Origin: Oreocharis arfaki
Taxonomy: Eukaryota > Chordata > Aves > Passeriformes > Paramythiidae
DNA: 64,000 bases
Assembly (NCBI GenBank): GCA_013398015.1
Contig: VZRR01012419.1
Location: forward strand, 373,900-437,899
Direction of reading: 5' to 3'
The position numbers and the translations under genes are program-made. The notes below the pieces were generated by a model. That model had not been told where the DNA came from. It saw only the letters and a list, made by a program, of their open reading frames with translations, and ran no database searches. This document shows, one piece after another, positions 25,801 to 38,032 of the stretch (positions within the stretch are counted from its first letter, which is position 1; every line of letters starts with the position of its first letter).

Positions 25801-27060
25801 CAGAAACATAGGCAAGGATATTATCACTTGTAGAAAAAAAAGCTGAGAAAAATGTAAAGAAACCATGAACAAAACAAGATACAATGTTAACCCAAGTGCA
25901 ATGAAAAGCAGCATCAGTTCAGATTTAAGAAATTTTTAAATCAAGGAATTGACATTTCATGTGTGAATTCTTCATGCATACACTGCTCAGCAAAATTGCT
26001 TTTGACACTGCATTAACCCCTGTAGTCCTTGCATTAATAAATGAGTGCATAAGGAGTATGTTCCTTATTGCCTGTGTATTCCTTATTCCTGTGGATGAGA
26101 GCAAGCAAGAAATATTGCTTTTTGGTTGGGGGCTAGCAAGTTTTCTGGGATGACCCAGAACTCAGAGCAAGAAATTGAGCCTCTTTGGGCTCTTTATCAT
26201 CAGCCTAACTTTCAGACCACAAAACCATAAAAACAACCAATGCACTGAAATGTATTATTTGGGTAACAGAAATCAGAGTGAAAAGCCAAAATTTCAGTGG
26301 AAAAAACCTCCACCCAAACAAATATCTAGTCATGTGACTTTTATCTCAGTTTGACAATACAGCACAATCAGCTTTCCTTCACCCAGCAATGTGCTGATCT
26401 TTTCAAACTTTAATATTTTTATTTTTTTTCCTCATCCCTTTATGAGACTGCACTACTAGAAAATATGATTATATTTTTAATGAAATGCATTCTGGAAGTC
26501 CTGCTTAGGGAGAAAACAAGAAAAGATGCGTCTTATGTTTGTGTTTGAGTGCCAGGTATAGAAATACTTTAATTATATAATTTGAGATCCCATCTGTTAA
26601 GAATCGCACATCATCAATTTTTTGAAAGCACAAGAAGAGCTTTGCTAAAGTATCAAAAAAATGAACTACTACACAAATTATCTTCTGAATAAGACACAAT
26701 AATTACAACAATACACAAGAAAAATCACTTTGTTGGAATAGGGCACAAACAAGGTTACATTTGCAGAAGCACAAAATGGCATGGGCAGTCTACTTCTCAC
26801 ATCCACATACTCTGTTTATATTCTGCTATTTTCAAGCACAGCATACTTCTGTCACTTGAAAATCTCATAGGTCTCGCTAGAAATTAGAAATTAACAAGAG
26901 CTGCTCTCAGCTGTGTGAATGCAAATGAAAGGGACATTAGAGAAGATGCTTAAATAACAGGAGCAGAGGCTGGAAATTAGGTCTACTCTTTTTTTGAGTC
27001 AGTCGCTCACTACTAAGCAAGATAATTATGTTCACTCCTGTTTTTATTTTCTGACTACAG
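19816..27060. other. Seven kilobases of unique AT-rich sequence
   Basis: No recognised gene or repeat. Very AT-rich, tta/attaa-type low-complexity patches lie at about 22542-22610 and 24271-24352. Open frames of up to 110 codons (for example 20279-20611, minus) have no motif I can name. Confidence 0.5.
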
Positions 27061-27201
27061 GCTATTTGGCAAAATGGAAGGGGTATGAACATCAAAGCAA
27101 CCTCTAGCTTGTTGATACCCCTACTCACCCCTCAAGAGAAAGGCAATGCTGAAGTGCCTCAGACTGAAAGGTTAGCTGGCCACATGACTCCCACACTCTG
27201 G
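27061..27201 (+). other. Candidate exon, 141 nt, function unknown
   Basis: A pyrimidine-rich stretch ending in 'tctgactacag' precedes position 27061, and the segment ends CTCTGG followed by GTAAGC, a good donor. The 141 nt are 47 whole codons, open in phase 0 from first to last base. The conceptual peptide starts AIWQNGRG, contains LLTPQEKGNAEVPQTE and ends TPTLW. I do not recognise it, and it has no visible domain, signal or membrane segment. Local base composition is more balanced than the surroundings. Segments like this arise by chance in 64 kb, so this is only a candidate. No second exon in the same direction could be tied to it. Confidence 0.22.
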
Positions 27202-28720
27202 GTAAGCCTTCCAGTTACTGAATTTTTGAAGAAAAACAGGAAACCTGACATGGAAATACTGTGCTTTGTTTGTGTCTGCTCCTCTGTTGTTCCAGAAAAA
27301 TAACTTTCGATTTCATAACATTTAAACACCGAACACCGAGACAGATGCTTGGACATTTGAAAGTATTGGGATTGGGATGCTCAGTGCACTCTCAGAAACA
27401 GAAGTACATGGTAAATAGCAGAGTGAGATGCTTTAATCCCTAGGAGATTGAAGTTCTGTTTCTAACCATGCCCAGAATTGTATCACATGGGTTTCCACAT
27501 TCCTTACTCTGTAGTGATTTTAGTGCTAGGAAGAGTAAAGCAGTCATAGTAGAGGCACCTAGAGAAGAGGACAATGACAGTCTATCTTTCTAAGGCCTGT
27601 AGTTTTCATGGTCTTATTTCAGGGTCCTTGTATAATAAGTGAATTCTCAGGAATGATTCAGGTTATCCAGGTTAGCTGTTTACAGCAAGATATTGTGAAT
27701 ATCCACTCTAGAGTGAGAAGCAGACAGGAATTATGTGTCTAATTATTTATAAATCTTCAGCTACCATTGCAATACAATAAGATGTCAAAATCATACACTT
27801 ATTTCCTTTACCTTTGTATTGTGAAGGGGGAAAGGGCAAATAATTGCATTTACTTCTATTATCAAACTGATAATGCAGAAGGACCTAAAGAATTGAACTC
27901 TTGGTAAGACTTCTTCTCTTCAGATACTCGTTGATACAGTCTATCAGAGCAGAGTTATTTTTCTCTCAGCCTCTCCTAGGATACTTCACAGCTGAAATGC
28001 AGAACAGATTTCTATTGAAAATTGCAAGACTACTTTCATGGTACCTGAAGAAAAGTTCAACTCCAAAACATAACTGAAGGATTTACTTTATGAACAATGA
28101 ACTGGGGGTCCTTCAACTGTCAAGGGACTATTATCTAGCAATTCCAGGGATTTTTACATCATTGGGAGCTGCTATCATTTTTTTCAGAAAACACTGTACA
28201 CATAATGGAATAGTGTATTTCGTAATATCTATCATCTTTACTAAAGTAATTTTTCTCTTTTTTTAACAGCAGTTAGGGGAAAAAAAACAACCACCAGAAC
28301 CCAACAACATTCAAGAACCACATTTTCATTCATGAATGATGCAGAATTGATGTTTGTACAAAAAGGGAAATATATCCAAATCCTGCCTTTATTTATCTCA
28401 TCAGAACTTTTGCTTATGTCTGGTACAAAAAGGCAAATTGACTATTTCTGTATAAATTGTAATGATCATCTTCTAGTAAATTTCATGCACAAGTTCAGTA
28501 CAAGTAGAAAGCTAGTATGGATCTAGTAATTTAGGTCAAAATTTAATACTCGGTCAACTAGGATGCAGTTTGACATTTAAATAGCTGACCTAATTTTTAA
28601 ATGAGATGCATGCATGCAATATCCATAAAGGTTAATGTTTTTATAAATAAACCCGCTGTGAAGAATTTTTATTATCATTAAGCATGCATAAATTCTTTAT
28701 AAAATGGATTCAGAACACTA
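27202..28720. other. Unique AT-rich sequence
   Basis: Nothing recognised. The open frame continuing past 27201 to 27303 is likely read-through into intron-like sequence if the candidate exon is real. Confidence 0.5.
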
Positions 28721-28749
28721 AAGTAAGCATAAAAGTATCATGCTTACTT
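28721..28749. repeat. Perfect 10-bp inverted repeat
   Basis: AAGTAAGCAT at 28721-28730 is the reverse complement of ATGCTTACTT at 28740-28749, with a nine-base loop. It is followed directly by a short A-run. It may be a chance hairpin. Confidence 0.85.
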
Positions 28750-28952
28750 CAAAAAAAAAATCCAGTTTCAGAAAAATGAGCAGCTCTGGAACATGACACC
28801 AGGCCAGTTGTGGGAGAACACTTGAGCCAACAAGGACAGAAACTGGTGTCGAGGTCCTTTTAGCTGTCAACAGTTGCATGAAAGACTGAAATTCAGATTG
28901 CCCCTTGCATCTTTTTTGATTCATCATGCATTACCCAGGCTGGTTTTAGCAT

Positions 28953-28994
28953 AATAAAACTGTTAAAAGATACTTAAAAAAAAAAAAAAAAAAA
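28953..28994 (+). other. AATAAA signal followed by a 19-A run
   Basis: AATAAA at 28953-28958 is followed 17 bases later by an uninterrupted run of 19 A (28976-28994). This spacing is the normal distance between the polyadenylation hexamer and the cleavage site, so the arrangement looks like the 3' end of a reverse-transcribed mRNA. The upstream 250 bp contain no coding sequence I recognise, and I could not find a matching target duplication. It could equally be a chance A-run. Confidence 0.35.
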
Positions 28995-31900
28995 GCCCAT
29001 GGCCATCTGTCCAAGCCTATAAAGGTATAGTAATTTACACATTTTTTCCTCAGCTGTATACAAACCTATCAGAAACCAACACATGAATTATACAGGCCTC
29101 TGGCCATAGCCCTTGAGACTCTGATGACATTAGAAACTCCAGTTTCTAGACTGAAGACCAGTCTATGTCTTAGATTGCAGGCATGTAATAATCATTTTCC
29201 ATTCCAAGTGTTACAATGAGGCCACCTAAGTCTTAACATAGCTTATAAATATCTCTGGTTTTGAGATACGTTGTCAGCCTACACACATTATCTCCAGTGC
29301 TGCAGATAAGGATGTCACACTACTATAAAAATGATGTGGATTGGATTTGACCCAGGCACAGACACACACATCTACGAAAACATGCAGACTACCGATTATT
29401 TAGTGACCTCCTGCATGCTTATGCAGGGAGGAAATGGGAGCATCCGTTGCAACGCCTGAAGTCCCTGTGGGGAAGAGTATTCTTTTCTCTTTGTCCTGGG
29501 TTACAGGCAGATGGTAAAACCTCTCATATAGTTCTTGTCCCGAAAAATGCCTGCTCAGAAACACAGATTCATAGAAAGTTATCTAAGAAAGTCTGACTAA
29601 AAATATTACCTCTGAAAGTGGTGTATACAGACATTTGCTCATCACAGAAACATCTTGAAACAGCTTCAAGAATTGTTTCTTTCCAAGCCGTGGTATCAAA
29701 CAAAACAGAAAGTAAGGAAACTGTCAACAAAAATAAGAAAGATCACAGTTTTTCCTCAACTGTTTTCCAGAGAAACCTGCTCCTGGGGAAAAGAACTCTC
29801 TATCCTAAATTTCCAATATAGCAAAAGGTGTTTGCTTTTTAGTATTACCTTTGCTGGACTGTTACCTGTCTGCAATTCAACCTGCTGGCTACTGAGCACT
29901 TTTAAAAAGTTTTCTACAAATACTTAGAATTATATAAGCAATATTTGGAAATATGTAAAATCTTTAACATGGTATACTCAATGACCTGACCATATGACCC
30001 TCAGCATGGTGAGGTAGGGCCAGGACAGTGAGGGTCATATGGGCGGCTAACACACTTTGCTGTTCTGGGGCTACCAGTTTCTCTGACCTTCTATTATTCC
30101 CAATGAAATCTTGATAAAAAGGCTCTCTTAGGTCTAATCTGAGTGAAATCAGAGCCCTGACCATCCCCAGCTTCAACACTGGGCTGATATTTTTCAATGT
30201 TTCTGGAAGGATGACTAGACTGTGATGTAATGGTGATGTCCTAAGTAATGGGTTCAGGAAAATTCAAGGAAGAAAATGAAGTGTCACAGATAACGTGATA
30301 TAAATTACAATCATATAAATTGCATCCAGGAACATAAAAGGAAAAGAAGAGGAAAAGGAATCCCAGTCAGTCGGTATTTACAGAAGGAGCACAGTTCTGC
30401 TGCCTTCAGCCTGTACAAGAGAATGCTGCATAAATACACTTACAAAATTGTTTCTTATCACTACATCTCATCTACTCAACTCCTGTTGATTTGCAGCTGC
30501 TAGTTAGAAGTCTGTGGGACAATAGTGGCATTTTTGGGCATTGTTTCACCACAACAGTGTACAGGTAGGTACACTGGTCTTAGGATAGGAAACCTGTCCA
30601 TGCAATTGTTCCATGCAAAGGTTCCAGAGATGTACGTGCAAACAAATGGGATCAAGGTCTCATCTGCAAGAATGCAAAACCAATTTGTGGAAAGAAAATT
30701 CTTGGCTCTGTGACTGCTCACCACTCCGCCCTTCACCCTCCTACCTCCCTTGATCCATGAAGAAAGAAGTGTTTTCTGAACTAGCCCAACGAATTTATTA
30801 ACTACACATCCAGTATATAACCATAACGACCTTGTACTCCACATGTGGGTGTTTTAAGGCAGTCAAATAACAGCACAAATAGTATTAAACCCTTTGGTAA
30901 TTATGATGATCAATGAAACAAAGAAAAATTGCAGGTTTTAACTGGGGAAACTGCTGGTTAATTTGTTTGCTCCCTGGGATGTGTTGGGGGACTAATTAGC
31001 TAAATCATGGTGGGTTTTAAATATCTATGTGTTTCCTAGAAAATAAGTTTTTTCATTGAAAAAATAATGAGATAGCAGGTAGATGGATACGCAACAGCAG
31101 AAATGAATGGACAGCAGATATAAGATTCTTGGTTTACTTATTAATGCAACTTAATTCACGTGATGAGAAGTCTGCCGTATTGCTCACTTGCTGTCTCCCA
31201 CTACAGCCTATTCTGTATCTAAATCTGGAAGTGCATTGGCTTCTGCTTACACTCTACTTTGACTCTCTTCTCAAAGACTAACTTCACTCCTAACTAATAC
31301 CAGCATACAAATCACATGGCCCTTTCCCACTGCTAATTTTTGAACCAAACCTGGCAGTTTTTGAAAATTTCAGAGGGCACAAGCCAAAAGCACAAATGTC
31401 ACTCCAACAATTTATCACTGAAAGCAAGATCACTGCCCAAGTTCTGAGTCCAGAAATATGCTCAGAACTTGCTGTTGTGATTTAGTTTAGGAGTTCCTTC
31501 TATAGTTGTTAGATATGTTTCTACACCACCTACTAGTGGTGGTCTCTGGATACTAGAAGCTTTCCTTGCTGGTTAATGTCGATATTGTTATGGTTTTTAC
31601 ATTGTGCATTTAGAGATGGTTAGTTTTTAGAAAATAGGAAAACAAATTTCTGTGAAGTGTTGTTAAAGACATAACGTGTGGAGCCTGATCTGCAGACAGT
31701 GAACCTCTGCTGTCACAGGTGCATGCTCAATCCGGGTGAAGAACGTAAAATGGCGGTAGAGTAGATGCAAGTAAGACACATATGACATGTGCAAATAAAA
31801 TATCAGCACATGATTGTTATCAAATAATAAACATAAATGAAAAGTGGTGGGTGAGGAAAATGGATTGGAGAAAGTTAGTACCCAACCAGCCAAAAGAAAG

Positions 31901-32160
31901 AAAATGCATAATGATTTTCACTACAGAGTGTGATTCAAGCTAAGGACATAACTTCTGGACATTGATACATCTCACAAAGGTTAGAGAAAATGTATATGGA
32001 TCTCTGAAGAAAACACAAATAGATTGATGCTAACAATGAAAACTGGGACCATTGTTTTGTTGCAGTTGCTGAGTGCACTTGGACTTGTTTCTTAAGGAAA
32101 GAAGAACTGCCTAAGCATTAAATATCTAAAAGATAGAGGATTAATACGCAGAAGTCCTCA
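28995..32160. other. Unique AT-rich sequence
   Basis: No feature recognised. A 114-codon minus-strand frame (30500-30844) has no familiar motif. Confidence 0.5.
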
Positions 32161-32299
32161 CCTGGTGGTTTGGGGTTGGTTGTTGCGGTGGGGTTTTTTT
32201 GTTGGTTCTGTTTGTTTGTTTTGGTGTTTATGTTTTGGTATTTACGTGTTTCAGTCTTGTTTATTTTTGCTTGGGTTTGGTTATTTTGGGGGGTTTTTA
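32161..32299 (+). repeat. G/T-rich low-complexity tract
   Basis: About 140 bases almost devoid of A and C on this strand, with strings such as TTTGGGGTTGG and GGTTATTTTGGGGGG. It is the mirror image in composition of the A/C tract near 3.5 kb. Several short G-runs are present. The open frame through it is an artefact of composition. Confidence 0.85.
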
Positions 32300-34841
32300 C
32301 ATATGTACAGGATATGGGCTACAGGGAATCAGAATAACATGAAGTCTGGCTGGTTGAAAGGCCTCAGTTCTTCAAGATCAGCTCTGGCAGGTTAGGAGAC
32401 TATTCCCTGACACGGCAAAAATATGTAGGAATGTGTGAAGAACGGTCAAATGGAAGATACAAATGTCATAGGAAATAAAAGTGGAAGAATGTAACTAAAA
32501 AATCCCAAACTTTCAAAAGAAGCATTCAAGACATCCACATATCCATTTTATTGTACCTCCTCCTCCTCTGCATACTAAACTAATAAGACTAAGTGGGTGG
32601 TAGAAATATCATGGCACTCTGGGATAGTATGACTGCTCTGGATTATTTCAATTAAGATCACTTCATTTTGCTAAGTATTTCTACATCAGATATCACACAA
32701 AATATCCCTAAATTATTTCAGGCTAATCAGAGCAGAGTATAAAATACAGCATTTCAGAGAATAGAAGCTAGTTCAGAGAGTTATCCAGAGAATAACTCTG
32801 AGATAAGCACCAACTACTTACCAAAATTAGATATACCAATATTAGATAGATTAGATTGGCATTAGACCTAGCAATTAAATTTCAAACATCCACACTCTGT
32901 TCCCTACACCTTCTTCTCTTTCTTATTCCATTTTTCCTCTTTTTACTCCTGCAAGTGCACTGGTTTTTGTTTTTTACTAAGTACCTTTTCTCAGCTGTAT
33001 GTGACTGCTTTAGATAACAAGAAATATAAGAGAAATCCTGGTCTTGGACCCTTAAGTCTTTGTGAGATACTAAGCACAGATAGTTCAGGTGTTTAGGTAT
33101 GTCTTTCCCACCATGAGTTGCTCGCCTTGCCACTAAGAAGTGTAACTCACGATGCAAAAACATCAAGGACTGCTCATTAATTTCTTGCTGATACTGTGTT
33201 AGTACAGAACAAAAAGGCTGCTGACAGCCTTAGGGGACTATTCATTACATCAGAAAGCACAGACTGCATTACAGAGCCTATAGCAATGATTGCAAGACTC
33301 CATTTGGGGAAAAGGATGTAGGGAATAGAAACTAGCTCTGATCAAAGCAAATTATAGAAAGAAGGAAAAGGGAGTAGGGATTCTCAAGCGTGTCTTGGCC
33401 TTTGTGAAGATTTGACGGTGTTTACTGCGAGCTTGTCCTACCAAGGGAGTAATACTGTAATTTCCCAATGAAATGCTGTGAAATGGCTGTTGAATTTGAC
33501 TGTGCTTTAAAGTGAAACAGCTGCTACAAATCCTGAAACAGCTGTCCAGATAATGTTTTTGAGAATTGTTACTTGCGAGTACCAGCGAGCATCTGTTTAG
33601 GATATAGCAATTTCTGAGACAAAAAGGTTAGTGGTCTAATTTCATATCACCAGATGACAGTGCATCACATAGGTACATCACTAGTGTTGCTGGATAGTTT
33701 TGGAGGTTCACTTTGCCCGTGGTGGCACAGGAAGACCTGAGGAACAGTGGAGAATTGTGTGTGGCCTATTTGTTATTCCTTCATGGATCTAGGAGTCCCC
33801 TGTACCTGAACTGTTTCTGATTCCCAACAATGCCTCATACTGCAGATGTGCAGTATTTATGAACAAATTTATTTCATTTTCATGTTTGCATGTGCAAAAA
33901 TTACTTTCAACACTAAGTCAGTACCCAGGCAAGTATGACTTTCCCTTGCAATAAATGGGGCTGTTTACTCTGGTCAGTTTCTAAGACCACACTGCAGAAC
34001 ACTATGTGGCTAGAAGTGCAGCATATTATGCCAAAAATGCTTATGAGAGAAGCTGTAATAGCGCAACAAACCAAGTACTCATGTTCCATCAAAGTTGCTG
34101 CTTTATATGTCTTCCAGACTACTGTAGGAGTTACATTTATTAAAATAAAAACCCAATGAATACTTAGGAGTCAGATAAAGCCTGCTCATAATTTGCTGGC
34201 TCTGCAGGAGTCTCTTTACACTGTGCTGCAGGTTCAGGACTCTCTGAATTGCATGTATTAATTACATTGCCTACCAGGAAAACAGGAGGTTAACTGGAAA
34301 GCTGAGTTAGCAGGATTTATCCACCATGAATTCCTTACAGCAAGGCAGTATTGACTTCAGGGGCATATTTTCAGATAATCTGCATCCCTACACCAGCGTG
34401 GTTAAAGGTTGCTGTGGTGGATCCTCATTAAATCTGTTTCTAGAAAAAGGCAGATGATATAATTCTTAGAAAATCAGAGTAAATATTATTTGCTTTTCTG
34501 GCTAAGGTAAAGCTCTGGTTTTATTAGCTGGAAAAAGAAAACAGAGCAGATGTTGGTTTTCTTTGGTTTTTTCCAGCGAAAAGTTAAATGAGCTTTACAG
34601 CTGTTAACCAGGAGTGAGAAGCTGACTCCAAGTGGCAGCAGCATTGTCAACAATTCAACAAGGTTGTGAGTATTTTACCAATCTTGACCTCTACACGCTC
34701 GCATGCAATGCAAGCAAGATGCTGCTGCACAGAATGCGTTCCCAAAGCTTGCTTTCTTGCATGCATTCAAACCTATAGCAGCCAGACAGACATCCATGAA
34801 TCCCCCAGTGATGATTCATAGCCCTAGGCAATTGCCCTAAT
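32300..34841. other. Unique sequence with one imperfect hairpin
   Basis: No gene or repeat family recognised. An imperfect inverted repeat joins 34701-34716 (GCATGCAATGCAAGCA) with 34747-34767, leaving a loop of about 30 bases. Confidence 0.5.
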
Positions 34842-35013
34842 TTTGAAAGCTAAAAATCCAACAACATAACAGGCTGCCACTGTTAAAATAATCATTTGTG
34901 GAGCTGAATAGACAAGATGAATTTGAAAGCCAAAAATCCAACAACATAACAGGCTGCCACTGTTAAAATAATCATTGCGGAGCTGAATAGACAAGATGCA
35001 TTTGAAAGCCAAA
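34842..35013. repeat. Tandem duplication, period 80/79 bp
   Basis: The unit starting 'tttgaaagc' at 34842 is repeated at 34922, and its first 13 bases appear again at 35001. The two full copies differ by a few substitutions and one deleted base ('catttgtgg' against 'cattgcgg'), so the second period is 79 bp. The near identity points to a fairly recent local duplication. The unit is not a repeat family I know. A 62-codon minus-strand frame spans it, but the one-base deletion shifts frame between copies, which argues against coding. Confidence 0.95.
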
Positions 35014-37753
35014 TCATTTGGACATACTAACCCTTGAAGACAAAACCCAAACGGACATTTAACACTGATTTTCGCACCTTTTTGTAATTAATTTAAAATA
35101 CATATGTTTTTAAGCTATTTATGCATTACAGACAAGAACTGAATGCTTGAAAACACTTGAGACTTTTGTGTTCAGAATTAAGTTTTTTTAGAAAATATTC
35201 AAAGACCTTTCCTCCCTGGTGATTGTTTTAAGCAAAAGGCTGGACATAAGAGATTGTTTTTGTAATTTAAACTACCAGATTACAGCTTCAGCAATTGCTA
35301 GGAAACCCATGTGAAAATGCTGCTACAATGGCAGCACATTATAAAAGATGGCTATGATACAAATGAACAGTTTTTTAGGTTTAGTGTAACTGTAGTGATT
35401 CCACGTCCAATGAAAACCACAGTCTAGCCTTTGATCTGGACTTAGAAAAGAAAGAATTTTTTTTTAATTCTGTGCAAGTTCTTCCTCTAACAGGAGGTCT
35501 GAATTTTGCAAAGGGGTGTTTGCATCCCTTCCAAACTATAAACAACATGATACCACTGACTCAATGAAATTACTTCAAATACTTTCATGGCTACCTGAAA
35601 TACCTGGATATATGCGGTAAATTATCTCAGAAGGGCAGCAATCCAGAACTTTTTTCTCATATGGGTCAAAAAATTAAGACAAACATGAGATAAAAATACA
35701 AAGAGAGTGGTGGACAGCTCCAAACTATAGTTGAGGGCTTATATTAGGTTGAGTGGATTTAAAGAACTAAAACCAAGTAAGAAAGACTCATCTACTGATA
35801 AGCATCTGCCTATTTTTCACAAGAAGTCACAGGCATTGAAGAAAAGAATGAAAGTTGTCAGGATTAACACGCACAAATGTGCTTTCCATTTTTTTATGTT
35901 GGAGATTGCAATTACTTGAGGAGGTAATTGCCTGCTATCATTCCCCTGACAGCAACAAAACAGGCTCTGTGTCAACAGTTTCAAGCCTTGCTTATATATC
36001 TCCTGAGAAGAATCATGTGGACCTGCATGTATGTTAGGTTTATTTAAATTATGCCACAAGGCACTAGAAACTACATATTAAATCAGTTTCAGGGATTATT
36101 TATAATCACTAAAAGTATAATTCCCCATAGGACTACTTCCATTTCTACTTTATAATCAGGAAGAAAAGTAAACAGTACAGTGAATTTTTAGTTAAACTGC
36201 AGATAATCTTACTCTGTTCTTGTAGCTAACCTACTGCAGAACACAGAAACTGAAAACAAAGCAATTACAAGTATTTAGTAGGCTTCTTGCACAAGAGCCA
36301 GACAATCACTCATCTACATGCTTCTGTCACTATTTTTCTCCACTATCTTTAGAATCTGAAAATCCAAGTGGAATATCTCCAAAGATGAAACTAGATTGAT
36401 CCCGCTCAGAGAAGGATCTGTCTTCACAACAGTCCTATCTGGGAACTCAGAAAGGAGTGCCTTGTGTTGAGTAATACTTTTATATATAGCCAAGGGCTGA
36501 ATTAATTGAACTTCACAGAGAAAATTGGAAAAGAGGAAAAAAACTAAATGTAGATTAATACTGAAAGAGAATGGAAGGAAAACAAGTAAAGATACTCATT
36601 CTGGAGCATTCTGCTTTCAGAAGGGCTTAAAACACAAAGGCAAGGAAGCTATTTGCATGACATAATGCCAACCCACAGAATCTCACAATAAATTAACAGC
36701 TTTTTTGTATTTCCACAGTTTACCTATCAAATAAGACTATTCCTTACTGAAAAAACATGCACATTTTTACTGATGCAAATCAAGATTCACTGTCAAAAAC
36801 TGTGACTCTATATGCATACACAAAAATCATCTTCAGCAAAACCTTTAGTGTCTCGTGACGCTGGGGGAAGGGAAGGTGCTTCTGCTTGATCTGTGCTGGC
36901 TGTATCAAGGCAGCACTGTGAACAAATGCTGAGGAACTGTTCTGCTTCCCTTGCAACTCAGCAAGACAAGAGAATATAAAATCTATCCTCAAGGGTGGCA
37001 TGTTCTGCAGCAGCTGCTCTAATGTTCACGGGCTTGTGAGATCAAATATTTTTACTGAAGAAAGTGATAACTTGCAGACTGACAGAGACCTAAATCACAC
37101 TGAGTGAAATAATAGGGATGTAATTTGAAAGCATCTGAGAAAATAGAAGTGTTTTAGTCCCAATAGCTATCTGTAAAGCGTGCAAAATGTTGTCTCAAAA
37201 GTTTCTTATTTGAAACAACAAAAAGGAAACTGTATTAGTTTGCCCTTTTTCAAATAATGTGGTAATTTTATTTTCCATTTAGCTACAACTGGTAAAATAT
37301 GTTGCAACCTACCACAACAGCCAGTTCAGTTTTATTCCAGAGTCAAAAATTATCTTAACGAATTTTGATTGTTACTTGAATCATCTAAAGTGATCATTCT
37401 GAATAAAAACATACTTGCTTGTGATTGTTGAGTGGTGGAAAATTAGAAATTACTGAGATGACAAAGCTAAAATTGGTGTTGGTAACAGAAATATCAACAG
37501 TTTTCTCACAGGTTAAATGAGTACCAAAATCATGAAATGTCATTTGAAAATGTGTGGTGAATAACATCTGATCTCAGTGTTCAAATGATCCATTCTATCA
37601 ACCCTAACAGGTGTAAGAGGCAAAAAGGCAAAGCCTGTATTTGTCAGGGGTGTAAAAGGAATGCTATCTCCGAAATTTCTTCCAGACCTTCAGAGTCAAC
37701 ATTTATTTAGCTGACTTTGACTTAGATTTCAGTATAAAACATGACAGTACATT
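35014..37753. other. Unique AT-rich sequence
   Basis: No recognised gene or repeat family. Only short, motif-less open frames are present. Confidence 0.5.
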
Positions 37754-38032
37754 ACACAATCACAGAATCAACTAGGCCATAAAAGACCTTGGAGATCATC
37801 AAGTGCAGCCTGTGACCCAACACCACCTTGTCAACCAGACCATGGCACTGAGTGCTGCATCCAGTCTTTTCTTAAACATCTCAAGGAATGGTGACTCCAC
37901 CACCTCCCTGGGCAGCTCCTTCCAATGTCCAATCACCCTTTCTGTGAAAAAATTCTTCCTAATATCCAACTTAAACCTCTCCTGGCACAGCTTAAAACTG
38001 TACCCTCTGAAAACAGGAGAGAGCTTAACCTA
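37754..38032 (-). mobile_element. CR1 LINE 3' end with octamer-type terminus
   Basis: The plus strand reads 'cacagaatca' and then 'gaccttggagatcatcaagtg', followed by 'caccacctccctgggcagc' and 'cctaatatccaacttaaacc'. This is the reverse complement of the last 270 bp of avian CR1. The minus-strand end carries TGATTCTGTG, the terminal octamer-like repeat that marks a true CR1 3' end. The copy is 5'-truncated at about 270 bp, the normal outcome of CR1 insertion. Confidence 0.95.
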
